DNA from: Sorghum bicolor
Lineage: Eukaryota > Streptophyta > Magnoliopsida > Poales > Poaceae
Assembly: GCF_000003195.3 (NCBI RefSeq)
Contig: NC_012876.2
Coordinates: 57,840,407-57,904,406, forward strand
Reading direction: 5' to 3'
DNA: 64,000 nt
The translations under genes and the position numbers were made by a program. Shown here in pieces: positions 22,052-33,569 of the stretch (position 1 is its first letter; each line of letters begins with the position of its first letter). The notes under the pieces were generated by a model. That model was not told where the DNA came from and searched no databases. It worked only from the letters and a program-made list of their open reading frames with translations.

Positions 22052-23529
22052 AGTCTATGTAAGATCTCTGAGATTTATGTTGTTCAAAGTATGATCTCTG
22101 AACAAACTACTACTAGACACCGCTCTCGCGGCCCTGCATCCTTCTATTCTTCTTGCACAACATCATTCATTAGCTGCTACTGAACAACACAAAGCAAGCT
22201 TTTGCTCCCACATCTTTGCCCCTTCTAATCATCATTATTGAACCCTGTTTGGCCCAAATACTACAATTTTCAGAGGCAACCAGTACCTCCTTTGCCGGGA
22301 CTCACTTTGACATTTTGCATCAAGATAAAGTGATCAATCACCTACTGTTTCTACACCCAAAGTTATTTATATCGTCGAACGACATGCACTGTAATTTTCA
22401 GGACTGAACAAGTCTGCTCCCCACGCACTCGAACTATTCTTCAGGGAATTCGCCAGCTTTCCTTTGAAGTTTCAGTGGAGACGACTGCTTTGCATTGCTG
22501 GTAACTGAAGAAGTAACATGCATGCTTGCACTTCTACGTCTCACTACCCTACCGCTTTCTATTCTTTTTTTTTTTGAAACATACTGCTTTCTATTCTATT
22601 CTTTTGCACCTTACTACACAACTCTTCTCATGGAAATGAGTCCGTTACTGAATCAACAAAAATGCTAACGTTGCATGGCGGAGGATGAAAAATAGTTAAG
22701 ATATGGCGAAGTCGATAATATAGATAGCAAATAACATCTCTTGTTAAAATGGTATATACACAAAATGTCGCGATCAGCAAGCATAAAATATATCTAAGTA
22801 AAAACATTTAGGTTCCAATATTTTATATCAGATTGGTATAACTGTACAATAGCCCAAGTGTTAAATTATTGTATATCAAAATTTATTTAATATTTCACTG
22901 TGCTTCAAAATAAACTAACCAAATTAATTGATAACTAAAAAATCGAACAAGTTTCTTCAAAAAAGAAAAAAAATTCGAACAAGCAACAATAGGAAGTTTT
23001 GCTTGTGCCTTGCGCCCTCAGTTTTGCTTGTGCCTTGCCCCGCGTCGTCTTCTCGTCAACTGTTGCCAGGTCGCAAACTTGCAAGTTGAATCAGGGTTGC
23101 AGGAGCAGGCGCTAGAGCCTCAGCTAGCGCAGTTCGCCTGACCTGTTGATCGCCGCCGGCACGGCCAGGGCGCGGAGACTCACAGTCGAGTTCGGAAGTT
23201 CCGAAGACAAAGCGTCGCTATGTGCGGCGTGCTTTGTGTGAGGCGTTGGCCCGTTGTCTATGGCAGGCCGGAACGGCCATATGCGATATGCCAGCCCACA
23301 AGCCAAGATCCAAAAGGCCGAACAATGGTTCATCATGGAAAGCAAGCAAGATTTGACCACGGCAGTCCCAGCTTGAGTTTATTCCATCACCTTGTACACG
23401 GAACTTCAACGAGCGGAACCGAAGGTAAGAGAATCCTGCCGGGTCGTTTGGGCTGAAAAAGTTGCTAAAATTACTATTTATTAATTTGTTATAAGAGAAA
23501 AATATTTATTAAAATAACTTTTTAAAATT
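22052..23529. other. Intergenic DNA, no gene recognised
   Basis: AT-rich in the first two thirds, with a GC-richer patch at 23030-23430 that lacks a convincing coding frame. A short MITE-like fragment (GTTGCTAAAATTACTATT) lies near 23460-23520. Confidence 0.4.
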
Positions 23530-23726
23530 TTCAGTCACATCGAATCTTGCGGCACATGCATGAATCACTAAATATAGACGAAAACAAAAACTAATTGCAC
23601 AGTTTACCTATAAATCCTGAGATGAATCTTTTGAGTCTAGTTAGTCTATGATTGGACAATAATTGCCAAATAAAAACGAAAGTGCTACAGTACCCAAAAT
23701 CAAAAATTTCGGAACTAAATAAGGCC
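23530..23726. mobile_element. Truncated Tourist-like MITE
   Basis: It has the family interior (CACATCGAATCTTGCGGCAC; AAATATAGACGAAAACAAAA) and the right terminus GGAACTAAATAAGGCC. The left terminus is missing or replaced. Confidence 0.75.
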
Positions 23727-23785
23727 TAAAGCATTTCTAAGGACTGCACCCATTGATCAAACTGGAAGGAGAGACTTGATTTGAC

Positions 23786-24915
23786 TCACAGGCCAATGAG
23801 CTTAACTTTTTTGAAGAAGAGGTTTCTGCAGCCAGGGAGGCCCATCTGATTGTTATTGAAGACAATTTCATTTCTGGCTACCCAGATTATCCAAGCCATG
23901 AGGATGAAAGCTACCATGAAAATTTGGGAGTTAAACTGTATCTTGAAAGCAGCATAATTTTCTTGGATACAAATATTGTCAGAGACTATCAGGTTAATCA
24001 TTCCCCAACACTGCTGTGCAAAATGGCAATGAAGAAAAGGATGATCAATTGTCTCTTCCCTCCGTACCCACAAAAAACACAGTTGAAGGACGGTAGAAGC
24101 ATGTACTTTCTTCTCAAAATATTCCTTGTGCTAAGTATATCTTTGAACAGTAGCCAACAAAAGACTGTGTTTTGGTTGGCAAGAACTTTTTCACATCCAC
24201 TTGAATATTGGATCTGGTTGGTGTTGGCCAATCAAATTTCTATAAATTCTTGAAGAGGGGAACAAGGCCGAGGCTCCTGAATATGTCCAGCAGTCATTAT
24301 CATTTTGAATTTGTGTAGCCACCATTATCAGATGGATCTGTTGCATTTGATCGGCTGAGTTTATTGCTTTGTTGGCTGATATGTTCTTGTTTTTGGCAAA
24401 TGAGTAGCACTCAGGGAATTCATGCTGTAAAATTTGAATTTGCCACCTGTCTTTCCAGAACATACAGGTCTCTCCATTCTTTATTTGAGAGAAGACTAGG
24501 TTGTATATCAAGTTTACTCAACCAAGTTGGAAGATTACAAATCACCAATGCAGTCCTATCAGCCATGCCAACCTATTTTATGTGCTCCCTTGAACTTCCA
24601 AATTTGTGATCAAGTAAATTGATAAATTCAGAAAGCATTACCTCGGGAGGGGATCAAACATAAACGAAAGGACCCCACCCAAGGCTGCTTGGGAAATGGT
24701 TTGCATCCCAAAAGAGGAGGGTGGCCTTGGCATAATCAATATTGAAATACAGAACTAGTCACTATTGATGAAGAATTTGGACAAGTTCTTTAACAAAAAA
24801 GATATCTAGGGGTGGGAAAAGCACTATAGTAATGGCAGATTACCCAACCACACCAAGAAAATGTCATTGTGGTGGAGGGACATAATTAAGCTTCTTCCAC
24901 AATTTAAGGAGTTGT
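23786..24915 (-). mobile_element. LINE fragment with an internal inversion (twin-priming-like)
   Basis: The minus strand from about 24511 to 23786 encodes the C-terminal part of a plant L1-type LINE: a GETCMFWKDRW motif, then the zinc-binding region CVFCGYGGKRQ ... HPFLHCHFAQQCW, ending near 23786. The preceding part of the same protein (LLNQVGRLQITNAVLSAMPT, then GGLGI and FWWRDIIKLLP) lies on the plus strand at about 24490-24915. The element is thus 5'-truncated and its upstream block is inverted. Several stops and frameshifts show it is dead. No poly(A) tail is seen at the left end, where a MITE abuts. Confidence 0.75.
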
Positions 24916-24965
24916 AGTATTAGTAGTATATATGTAGTGACGCAGAACAGTACAATAGTATCTTA

Positions 24966-25160
24966 AGTAAACTTAAGTACAACACAATCTGCAGCCGGGA
25001 TAGACTCGACGAACATGTCACCGGCCATGAATTTCACCGTGCCATCAGCAGGTGCCTCGCTGACCACCTGTTCTGAGGTCTAACACGCTGCACTGGACGT
25101 GCCGAAAGGCCCTAGCAATGGCCATCGCAGCCGTGCCGTGGCCACTGCCGGCGTTAATGA
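24966..25160 (-). pseudogene. Plant O-methyltransferase fragment
   Basis: Read on the minus strand, this segment gives GSGHGTAAMAIARAF, HVQCSVLDL, then after a frameshift APADGTVKFMAGDMF and ESIPAADCVVLK. These match the S-adenosylmethionine-binding motifs of plant small-molecule O-methyltransferases (Methyltransf_2 family; caffeate/flavonoid OMT type) in the correct order. Only about 65 residues remain. A frameshift and a stop lie between the two blocks, and no start, substrate-binding part or C-terminal catalytic His region is present. It is a dead gene relic, possibly moved here with neighbouring LINE DNA. Confidence 0.7.
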
Positions 25161-25820
25161 GCCAACTGAGCCTGCTCCTTCGGGTCTTTCAAGAGTGTAT
25201 GTGTTTGGTTGGGCTCCTAGGCTGAGCTTTGGCTAGGTTGGGCTAGATTTCGTTTGTTTGGTTTGTAGGCCAGCCTATCTAGCCAGGCTCCAGAAGGCCT
25301 CCCGTACATCCGGAGCCAGGCCTAGAAAGAAACACAGGGTTGGTGTTTTTTCTGGAGCCAGGCTCCGTCCGGCTCCACGTGCGGCCTCTGTGATAGGCTC
25401 ACTTGGCCGTGGCCGGCCACCGAATAAAAGGGGAAGCATCACCGCTTGGCTAGGGTTTCAGGCTATGGTTCACTCGTTTTCTCTCTCGAGCCGCCGCTCT
25501 CGGTCGCTCCCTCCCCGTTTCCCTAGGATTTTGCAAACCTCCAAATAGAACAACTAATATTTCACTAGGATTTTACATCAAAAAAATCACTAAGATTGAA
25601 CAGGACTGTAGCAGCCCCTTCTGCTATTGAGTTCCTGCACATATTGCAAATTGTTCAGTGTTAACATCCATGTGATAGTGGGAGTGTCCTGAACCTATCT
25701 ATCAACATTTATTTTGGATGCACTAATAACAATTTATCAATACCAGAGTGGTGAGGGCTAATGGACTTGAGAAGTAGGTGTTCTATTTAAAGGTAAGCAC
25801 ATTTATGCAATAAACAACAT
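25161..25820. other. Intergenic DNA, no gene recognised
   Basis: 25200-25400 repeats short motifs such as GGGCTAG, AGCCAGGCTCC and GGCTCC and may be a degenerate MITE. An open frame of about 96 codons here shows no family features. Confidence 0.4.
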
Positions 25821-27635
25821 TACTATAAAAAATATTTTACGAGGCATTTGGGAATGGGCCTCGGAGGCAGGCTTGCATTTTAACCGTCTTGGTTAATTTC
25901 TGGATTAACCGAGACAACGATTTTTTATCAACTGAGACGGTCGCAGTCAACCACCTCTCAAAATCGATTTACAGAATAACCGTCTCCTAAAATCTATTAA
26001 CCGAAGCGGACCTTATAAGTGGTTCGCCTCCAAAAATACCTCTATTTTTAGAGGCGGGCCACTTATAAAGCTGCGAACACAAGGTTGAAATGTGCCATTG
26101 TGGTTCGATTTATGATAATTAATTATCAACGCCATCCACGACCTAGGTTGAGTGCGTTATCTAACCATGGCGTGAGTTCGTGCAACATGTCTCTTAGCTT
26201 GTGGTGTGTAGGTGTGGAGCTTAGAGCGGTGGTCAACGGCGAGGTGAAGGTCAAGTAGAGACGTGTCGTGCCGATGGACCCATAACGGTGAAGGGCGGAC
26301 GTGAGGCTTGGACTGAGTGACCAGGAAGCCGGGTGACCAGCCGCGGTGGCTGACATCTAGGACATCAACAAGCGTAAGTGTACATGGGACGGAGCGACCG
26401 TGTTGACCAAGTCAAGACGACGGACATACGAGTCGAGCGAGACTCAGGAAGACTTGGCGAGCTGACCGGTCGAGGACGGCGGTGACACGTGTCGAGCAGC
26501 GGAGGACGCGTATGGAGTACGCTACTCGCGACGGGTTTCGCGGGTTTGGGCCTCAAAACCTCGGCGGAGGTTCCGAGGAGGAACGTACGATACGTGGCGG
26601 CATCGAGGAGTTCGCATGGAGGCGAAGCTACCTCATAAAGGGTGTGGTGGCCGTCGGATGGAAACTATGTCGGATTGGATTAGTATTCCCCCGTGGCTAG
26701 CTAGTTCGTTCTAAAATATCCAGAGGCAAATGAAAAATATATAATATGCTTGATAAATAAAGAAAAGGAGTCCTCCATCTCCCTCACCTCTCTCCCCGCT
26801 CTCATTTTCCCCATTCTCCATAGGGTTGCTTCTTCTAGACTTGTGAGAGAAGTCCAAAATCTCTGAATATTTGTTGTGATTGTACTTGAGTTTTTGGAAT
26901 GGGAAAGGAGGCCCGAATCCTCCTCGTGCCCTCTGAGATTCGTCACATTTAGCTGTGATTTTTGTTTGGCATTTGCAGTGTTCTTGTCCCTGTTTTCTAG
27001 TTCCTCGTTTTTTTCCCGAATTTCCTTGATTCACGTAGTTACGGTTTAAATTGAGCGATGATTTTGTTGGAGTAGCTTTCTGTATCGGTTGTGAATTCCT
27101 GTACAAAGTTTTAGAGCTTGGGTTTTGATTCTTGTGAGTTATGTGAATTTTTGGATCTAGGAAAGCCTCTGTTCTTCATCGTGGCTAGGCGGTGCAGACC
27201 CCGCTGGCTGCATGCTTCGTGGCAGTGCACTCCATGCCTGAGTCTCCTTAAGCCACGTTCGCTCAGTGCCTTCTGTTGGTTCTCCGGTCAAGCTCGCCGC
27301 TAGGACACCGATGAAGTCCGTGGTTGTTCTATGTTCGTCAGCTTTCTGTTCGTGTCTGTTTCTATCGAGTGGAAAGGGCTAGCTGTGGGCCTAGCCAGAG
27401 CGCTCCATTGTTGAGTGCCCAGCACCGTGCGGTGCCCTTCGTCCAGGGAGCTACTCGCCCCGATGGCCGCCCGTCGTTCCTCCCCGTTGTGCTCGGTGCT
27501 CGGCGTGTGCAGTCCCATGCCGTGTGTCTCTGTGTGCTGCTGAGTAGCACAGACTCTAGGGAAGCAAGTTCATTTCCATCTGCCTGGTCTAGCGCTTGAC
27601 GTTCTCAGTTCTCGGTGAGCAGACCCACTGTCTTA

Positions 27636-27860
27636 GGCCTTGTTTAGATCCGAATTTTTTTTGAATTTTGAGACCGTAGTACTTTCGTTTTTATTTAACA
27701 AACATTATCCAATCATAAAGTAACTAGGCTTAAAAAATTCATCTCGCAATTTATAGACAAAATATGCAATTAGTTTTTGTTTTCATCTATATTTAATGCT
27801 CTATACATATGCCGCAAGGTTCGATGTGACGGAGAATTTTGAAAAGTTTTTGGTTTTGTT
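27636..27860. mobile_element. Tourist-like MITE inside the CACTA element
   Basis: It starts GGCCTTGTTTAGATCC after TTA and carries the family interior. It ends near GAAAAGTTTTTGGTTTTG without the usual AACAAGGCC terminus, so the right end is truncated. Confidence 0.75.
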
Positions 27861-28083
27861 TGTTCGGTAGCATCAGCTGTGTCTACACTTCCTTGTTTTT
27901 CTGTTCGAGCACTAACAGTTGCTCATAGGTATTAAGTGGAGCACTAGTCCTTGTTTTTGAGCCTTCTCTGATTGGTCCAACGGCTCATTGGAGTAGCATC
28001 CCAATAGTAGTGAGGGCCTACAGCGGTTGCGCCTCACCCGGATCTAGCCTTCCCTCTCCCTTGAGCTCCTCTAGCGGTGCCTC

Positions 28084-28085
<2 letters not shown>

Positions 28086-28150
<65 letters not shown>
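28086..28150 (+). repeat. (CT)n microsatellite, 65 bp
   Basis: About 32 uninterrupted CT units. Confidence 0.95.
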
Positions 28151-28153
<3 letters not shown>

Positions 28154-28596
28154 CGATGACGCTACGGCGAGAAGTAGCAGCCCTGCCAAGCAGGTGCTCA
28201 GATCCGATGAGTGGGTGTCTGGATCCGATGGCCGGTGCTTAGATGTGGTGACTGGGTGCCCTGATCCGGTGAGCAATGGTAGCAGTGCGTGGATGGGCTC
28301 ATGGGCTTATCCATGGTGTTTTTCTTTTTTGAATGTTTAATTCAATTTACTGAGGCGGGTAAGGCAATCGCCTCGGTTAAGGCCACTGTTAACCATAACC
28401 TTTCGACTGAAGCGATTGCAAAAACCGCTTCGATTAAGGCTTTTTGCCCGCCACAGTTAAGATTTTTGTGGTAGTGTATACCACCGTAAAACAGTCACTG
28501 TAGGATCTGTCATGCATATACCAGGACTAATGAACAATGACCTACATACCCTACTAGTATACGGTGTGTATTAGTTGTTCATCTGTCATGTTTTAC

Positions 28597-28640
28597 TACT
28601 CCCTCTGTCTCATAAAAAAACATGATTTTTCGTATTCAAA
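28597..28640 (+). repeat. Stowaway-like MITE terminus
   Basis: TACTCCCTCTGTCTCATAAA is typical of grass Stowaway-type ends. A similar terminus in reverse orientation (TTTATGGGACAGAGGGACC) is at about 34980-35000. Whether they belong to one interrupted element is uncertain. Confidence 0.45.
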
Positions 28641-28884
28641 AGTTCATAAAGCAACAGCATCCTTTGGTTAAAAGCTAGTCTGATAGCTGTATGTATTATT
28701 GCAGCCCATCTCGCATACAATTATATTAGTTAGCTCTTAACAATTGATACACGGTCCATTTGTCTCTATAACAAAATTTTTTGGTTTTGTGTCTAAGTTG
28801 GCTATAAGCTTACAACCCTCTCCTCCTCTCTCTCGGCATACAACCCACTTATAGGTCTTTACTCTCAAAAAACATTGTACTGAG

Positions 28885-29152
28885 ACCCTGTTTAGATCCA
28901 TTTGCCATGGCAAAAGATTTGTCCCTAAACTTTTATTGTTAAACTTTAGCCTTTACTTGGGTGTTTGGATCCATGACAAAAAAAATAGGCTAAAAGTGTA
29001 AAATATGATGTCCTTCACACACCTAATGCTTTTAGCCCAATTCTGCACCACAAAATGGTAAAGCTTTAGCCCCCTTTTGCTCACGATTCATTTGTCCAAA
29101 ACATGGGCTATAAGTCCTGGGCAAAAAATTTGTCAAATGAAATAAACGGCGC
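28885..29152. mobile_element. MITE, 268 bp, with CTGAG duplication
   Basis: The flanks CTGAG at 28880-28884 and 29153-29157 match. The left end ACCCTGTTTAGATCC and right end AAATAAACGGCGC are degenerate inverted repeats, and AGCC/GGCT-containing blocks repeat inside in inverted orientation. Confidence 0.6.
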
Positions 29153-29288
29153 CTGAGTATGCGGGTGCATGTTTTCGTGTGAAAAGATGGTGCAATGGTG
29201 AGTTTTCTATTACGGTATATGTGTGTCTTTTTTTTGGCTGTAGTAAACATAACAAATGAGCACTACATCGTGTACCAGTAAAGATATT

Positions 29289-29410
29289 GTTGTGAATGAC
29301 GGCGGATAAACGACGAAAAACACAAGATCAAAACACAGCAGAGGCACAAGATTTAACGTGGAAAACCTCTCCAATGCAAAGGGGAAAAACCACGGGCGCT
29401 AGCCAGCAAA
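29289..29410 (-). repeat. Truncated LTR (3' part) of the copia composite
   Basis: It matches the 3' part of the other LTRs (to TGTTGTGAATGACGG on the plus strand). It joins directly to the end of the second gag copy, so the upstream half of this LTR and all of pol are missing from the second unit. Confidence 0.8.
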
Positions 29411-29423
29411 CACTCATCACTAT

Positions 29424-30164
29424 TCACTTCTCCTTATTCTGAAGTTTCTTACAATCCTTAATAAAATGGTTTTTCTTCTTGCAATACTTACAAAACATCT
29501 TAGGCAGCTTGGACTTTGAACGGCCTCTTCCATCGTCGCTCTTGTCACGACTGTTGCTGTTATTATTGGAGGATCTATGCTCAAATCTGCCTCTCACATG
29601 CGACGCTTCGCCCATGGAGGATGACGAACCGTCAGACTGCACCATACCTTTCATCTTCTCCCTGGATTGGAGTGCCTCATAAACTTCCGCAAGGGTTAGT
29701 TCATCATGACTCAAAAGTATGGTGTTACGGAAATTAGCATACGAATTTGGCAGTGAACATAACAGTAAAAGACCTAAGTGCTCATCATCATACTTCACCT
29801 CCATCGACACTAGGTCAGCCACGATCTCCTTGAATACAGATAAGTGGCTCATCACAGAGTCACCCTCGTTCATCTTGAGAGTGAACAACTTCATATGCTT
29901 GGACATACAGATCGATTCCAGTTTCAACCAGAGTTCTGCATCGCTCTTTTCCTGCAACACCTCTTGCAAAATATCATTATGGAGATGAAGCTGAATTAAA
30001 GACATGACCTTATGATCCTTACGCTTCTCCTCAAGAGTCCAAGCATCCTTCGACTCCTTCCCGAACCCTTCCAGTGCCTCATCATAATCATCTTTCCACG
30101 CTAGAATAGCCCACATCTTGACTTGCCATAGCAAGAACCTCGTAAGCGGTAGATCGAACTTCAT
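29424..30164 (-). pseudogene. Second copia gag copy (open, about 246 codons)
   Basis: It encodes a Ty1/copia Gag: MKFDLP start, LWQVKMWAILA, DAELWLKLESICMSK, LLLLCSLPNSYANFR, and a terminal CCHC-type zinc knuckle CKYCKKKNHFIKDC. It follows LTR 30492-30213 and a primer-like GGTACCGAAGC. It lacks the DYKT-type insert found in the other copy, and the frame stops just after the knuckle where the deletion joins it to the LTR remnant. The open frame is better kept than in the neighbouring copy. Confidence 0.85.
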
Positions 30165-30212
30165 CGACGTTGTCAGGGAAACCTAATCTGCAACCACAGC
30201 TTCGGTACCACT

Positions 30213-30492
30213 TGTTGTGAATGATGGCGGATAAACGACGAAGAACACAAGATCAAAACACAGTGGAGACACAAGATTTAACGTGAAAAACCCCTCCAAT
30301 GCAAAGTGGAGAAACCACGGGCGCCAGCCAGCAAACACTCCTCACAATTATCAAGAGTTGGGTTACAACGCCGTGCGGCGGCTTACAAGATCATATCTTC
30401 GCTCCGGCCCAAGCCTCCGGCGACGGGCCTCACTTCGCTCCATCAGAAGTCGGCTTTTATAGTGTGCAACTGAATTTGGAACATATTTAACA
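30213..30492 (-). repeat. Middle LTR of the copia composite
   Basis: A 280-bp copy, TG...CA on the minus strand. It serves as 3' LTR of the pol-bearing unit and 5' LTR of the gag-only unit. The polypurine-like CAAGGTGAAG lies just upstream (plus 30493-30510). Confidence 0.85.
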
Positions 30493-30607
30493 AACTTCAC
30501 CTTGAGACAAATTCACCTTGTAGCATAAATCAACACCTTCATCCTGAACATAACAAAGAAAATACCACTGGCTCCAAATAGCCTCTTGGACTAATTCACT
30601 AAACTAA

Positions 30608-33490
30608 CTAAGCTTGACCAAACTTAGCAACAGGAACATGTTTAGTCATCATATCTGCAGGATTATTATGAGTATTGATCTTGCATACCTTTAACTTACA
30701 ATCATCGATCATATCATGAACAAAATGGTACTTGATGTCAATATGTTTAGTTCTCTCATGAAACATCTGATCTTTGGTAAGGTAAATGGTACTTTGACTG
30801 TCATAGAATAAATTAATGCAAGAATCAACTCCACACAGCTCAGCGCACAGACCTTTCAGCCAAATTAATTCCTTGCACGCCCTAGAAACAGCCATGTACT
30901 CTACTTCAGTAGTTGACAAAGCAATAATAGACTGCAATGTAGCCCTCCAACTTACAGCAGAACTGCCAACTGTGAACACATATCCAGTGAGTGACCTGCG
31001 CCTGTCCAGATCAGCAGCATAATCTAAATCCACATAACCAATAAGTCACTTCTCAGTTCTGCCAAATTTCAAACAAAAATCTGTTGTGCCTTTGAGGTAC
31101 CTGAAAATCCACTGAGCTGCCCTCCAATGTTCTTTACTAGGGTTAGACATATATCTACTAACCAAACTCATAGCATATGTTAAATTTGGATGAGAGCAAA
31201 CCATGGCATACATCAAAAACCCAACAACACTAGAATAAGGAACTCTTGACATGTATTCAATATCTTGATCTGTATTAGGACATTGTGCACCTGACAATTT
31301 AAAATGAGGCGCAATAGGAGTACTAACAGCCTTAGCATTATGCATGTTGAAACGCTGAAGGACTTTCTTAATATAATTTTGCTGACTAAGAAATAGCAAA
31401 CTGGATTTTCCGTCTCTAGTAATTTCCATACTGAGAATTTTCTTAGCAGTAAGATCTTTCATGTCAAACTCACTACTCAAATATTTCTTCAATTTAGTGA
31501 TTTCAACCTTACTCTTGGCAGCAATCAACATATCATCAACATACAACAACAGGTATATAGGTGATCCATTAATATGCTTGATATAAACGCAGCTATCATA
31601 TTTAGACCTCTTAAAACCATGTAACAACATAAATAAATCAAACCTCTTGTTCCACTGACGAGGGGATTGCTTCAAACCATACAAGGATCTCTTTAACTTG
31701 CAAACAAATTTCTCCTTACCACCGACTATGAACCCTTCCGGCTGGTCCATGTATATATCCTCCTCAAGCTCTCCATGTAAAAACACAGTCTTTACATCTA
31801 ACTGCTCAAGCTCAAGATCATCTGAAGCAACAATACTAAAAAATGTACGAATAGAACTATGCTTTACAACTAGAGAGAACACATAATTGTAGTCAATACC
31901 AGGAATCTGACTGTAGCCTTTTGCTACTAACCTTGCCTTAAACTTTGGAGGCTCACTTGGAGTTAAACCCTCCTTTCTCTTGAAGATCCATTTGCAGCGG
32001 ATTGTCTTCTTCTTCTTAGGCAAAGGAACAACCTCCCATGTGCTATTTTTCTCAAGAGACTACATCTCCTCATGCATAGCTGAAATCCACTTCTCACGAT
32101 CACCACAACCAATGGCTTCACGATAAGTTGCTGGCTCATGAGTATTCTCCACCTGTTCAGCACAACTCAAAGCATAATAAGTCAAATTACATTCTTCAAT
32201 AAGATGAGCTAGAGGTCCACAACCCCTCTTTGACCTGCGATGAGCAATAGGCAAATCCTCCTCTGACTGTAAAATAGGAGGTGAGTGTTGATGAACATCA
32301 TCATGAGTATTATCATCAGCAACTTCTTCATCAGAGTATCAACTAGCTCCACCTGCACATCTGCCTCATCATCCACATGCTCCACCTGCACACTGGTATA
32401 CTATAGCTCCCTTTCAGGACTCTCTGGAACATGATCTGAGGACAAACTGTCATTAAACATCACATATTTATTGAAAATAATATTCCTACTCATGAAAGTC
32501 TTTCCTGTTTTGGGATTCCACAATTTATATCCTTTAACTCCCGAACCATAACCAAGAAAAAGACATTTAATAGCTCTAGGCTCTAATTTTCCATTATCAA
32601 CATGAGCATAAGCAGTGCAACCAAAAACTTTCAACTGTGAATAATCTGCAGGTGTACCTAACCAAACCTCAATGGGAGTTTTATTATTTAGTGGAATAGA
32701 AGGCGACCTATTTATCAAATAACATGCGGTGTTAGCTGCTTCAACCCAAAAATGCTTGCCCATCCTTGCATTGGACAGCATGCAACGAGCCTTTGAAATG
32801 ATGGTTCTGTTCATATGCTCGGCCACACCATTTTGCCGTGGAGTGTGTGATATGGTGTGATGCCTAACAATGCCTTCATTCCTGCAATAATCATCAAAAA
32901 CATCCTAACAAAATTCTCCACCATTATCATTACGAAGCAATTTTACCTTCCTTTCAGTTTGCCTCTCTATCATAACTTTCCAATTCTTATATGTAGCAAA
33001 GGTATCATCTTTATTTTTTTAAAAATAAGGCCAAACTCTTCTAGAGTAATCATCAATAATTATAAGCATGTAACGAGCACCACCAAGAGAAGGCTTTGGT
33101 AGTATGAACTGAAGTGTTGAATTTTACCTTTGGCAGTATGAACTGAAGTGTTGAATTTTACCCTTTTATATTATGCTTCCCAAAAATACAATGCTCACAG
33201 AACTTCATGTTACTCGAAGTGCAGTCATCCAATAAGTTTCTCTTCATTAATTCTACCATACCAAGTTGACTCATATGTCCCAAATGCATATGCCAGAGGT
33301 TAGTTTTACTAAGTTCAACATTAGTAACAGCAGCAGCGGTAGCAGAAACAATATTATGTAAAGTAATTCCTCCAAGGACATATAACTTTGGAGAATTCAA
33401 ATCACCTTTCAAGGAAATAAGAGAACCTTTTGATACCTTTAGAACGCCATTTGAACCAGAATAATGAAAACCTTCTGCATCAAGCATGCT
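30608..33490 (-). pseudogene. Degenerate copia pol (GAG-pre-integrase, integrase, RT, RNase H)
   Basis: From right to left: the GAG-pre-integrase HMHLGHMSQ...CEHCIFGKH (33487-33158); the integrase C-terminal half, AEHMNRTII through GYKLWNPKTGK (32826-32401); RT (32023-31046) with KARLVAKGYSQ, QLDVKTVFLHGE, SLYGLKQSPRQW and LLLYVDDML; RNase H (31033-30608) with DYAADLDRRRSLTGY, VEYMAVS and NPADMMTKHV. Stops and frameshifts separate the blocks. The integrase core around its first two catalytic acidic residues is largely lost between 32826 and 33158, where a ~36-bp sequence is tandemly repeated (about 33098-33165). Confidence 0.88.
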
Positions 33491-33569
33491 AAGTGAGGTA
33501 CATTTCTGGCCATCCCTGGTATGTACCTCAATTCTTCAGCGTGCGTGTCATGCCATCATGTGCCTTGAT

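Larger units (their letters stand above)
25821..28476. mobile_element. CACTA-like DNA transposon, non-autonomous, ~2.66 kb
   Basis: The right end, on the minus strand, starts CACTACCACAAAAATCTTAA. The left end reads TACTATAAAAAATATTTTAC, a degenerate match. The flanking triplets CAT and TAT are a 2/3 match to a 3-bp duplication. Both ends carry inverted subterminal motifs: CCGTCTTGGTTAA, ATTAACCGAGAC and ACTGAGACGGTC on the left; CGCCTCGGTTAAGG and CCGCTTCGATTAAGG on the right. No transposase was recognised. The interior is mixed, with a GC-rich part (26130-26640, 27170-27600), a nested MITE and a CT microsatellite. Confidence 0.6.

Noticed and set aside
28077..28340. Ser/Leu-repeat open frame
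   Set aside because: It is simply the (CT)n microsatellite translated, plus flanking CACTA sequence.
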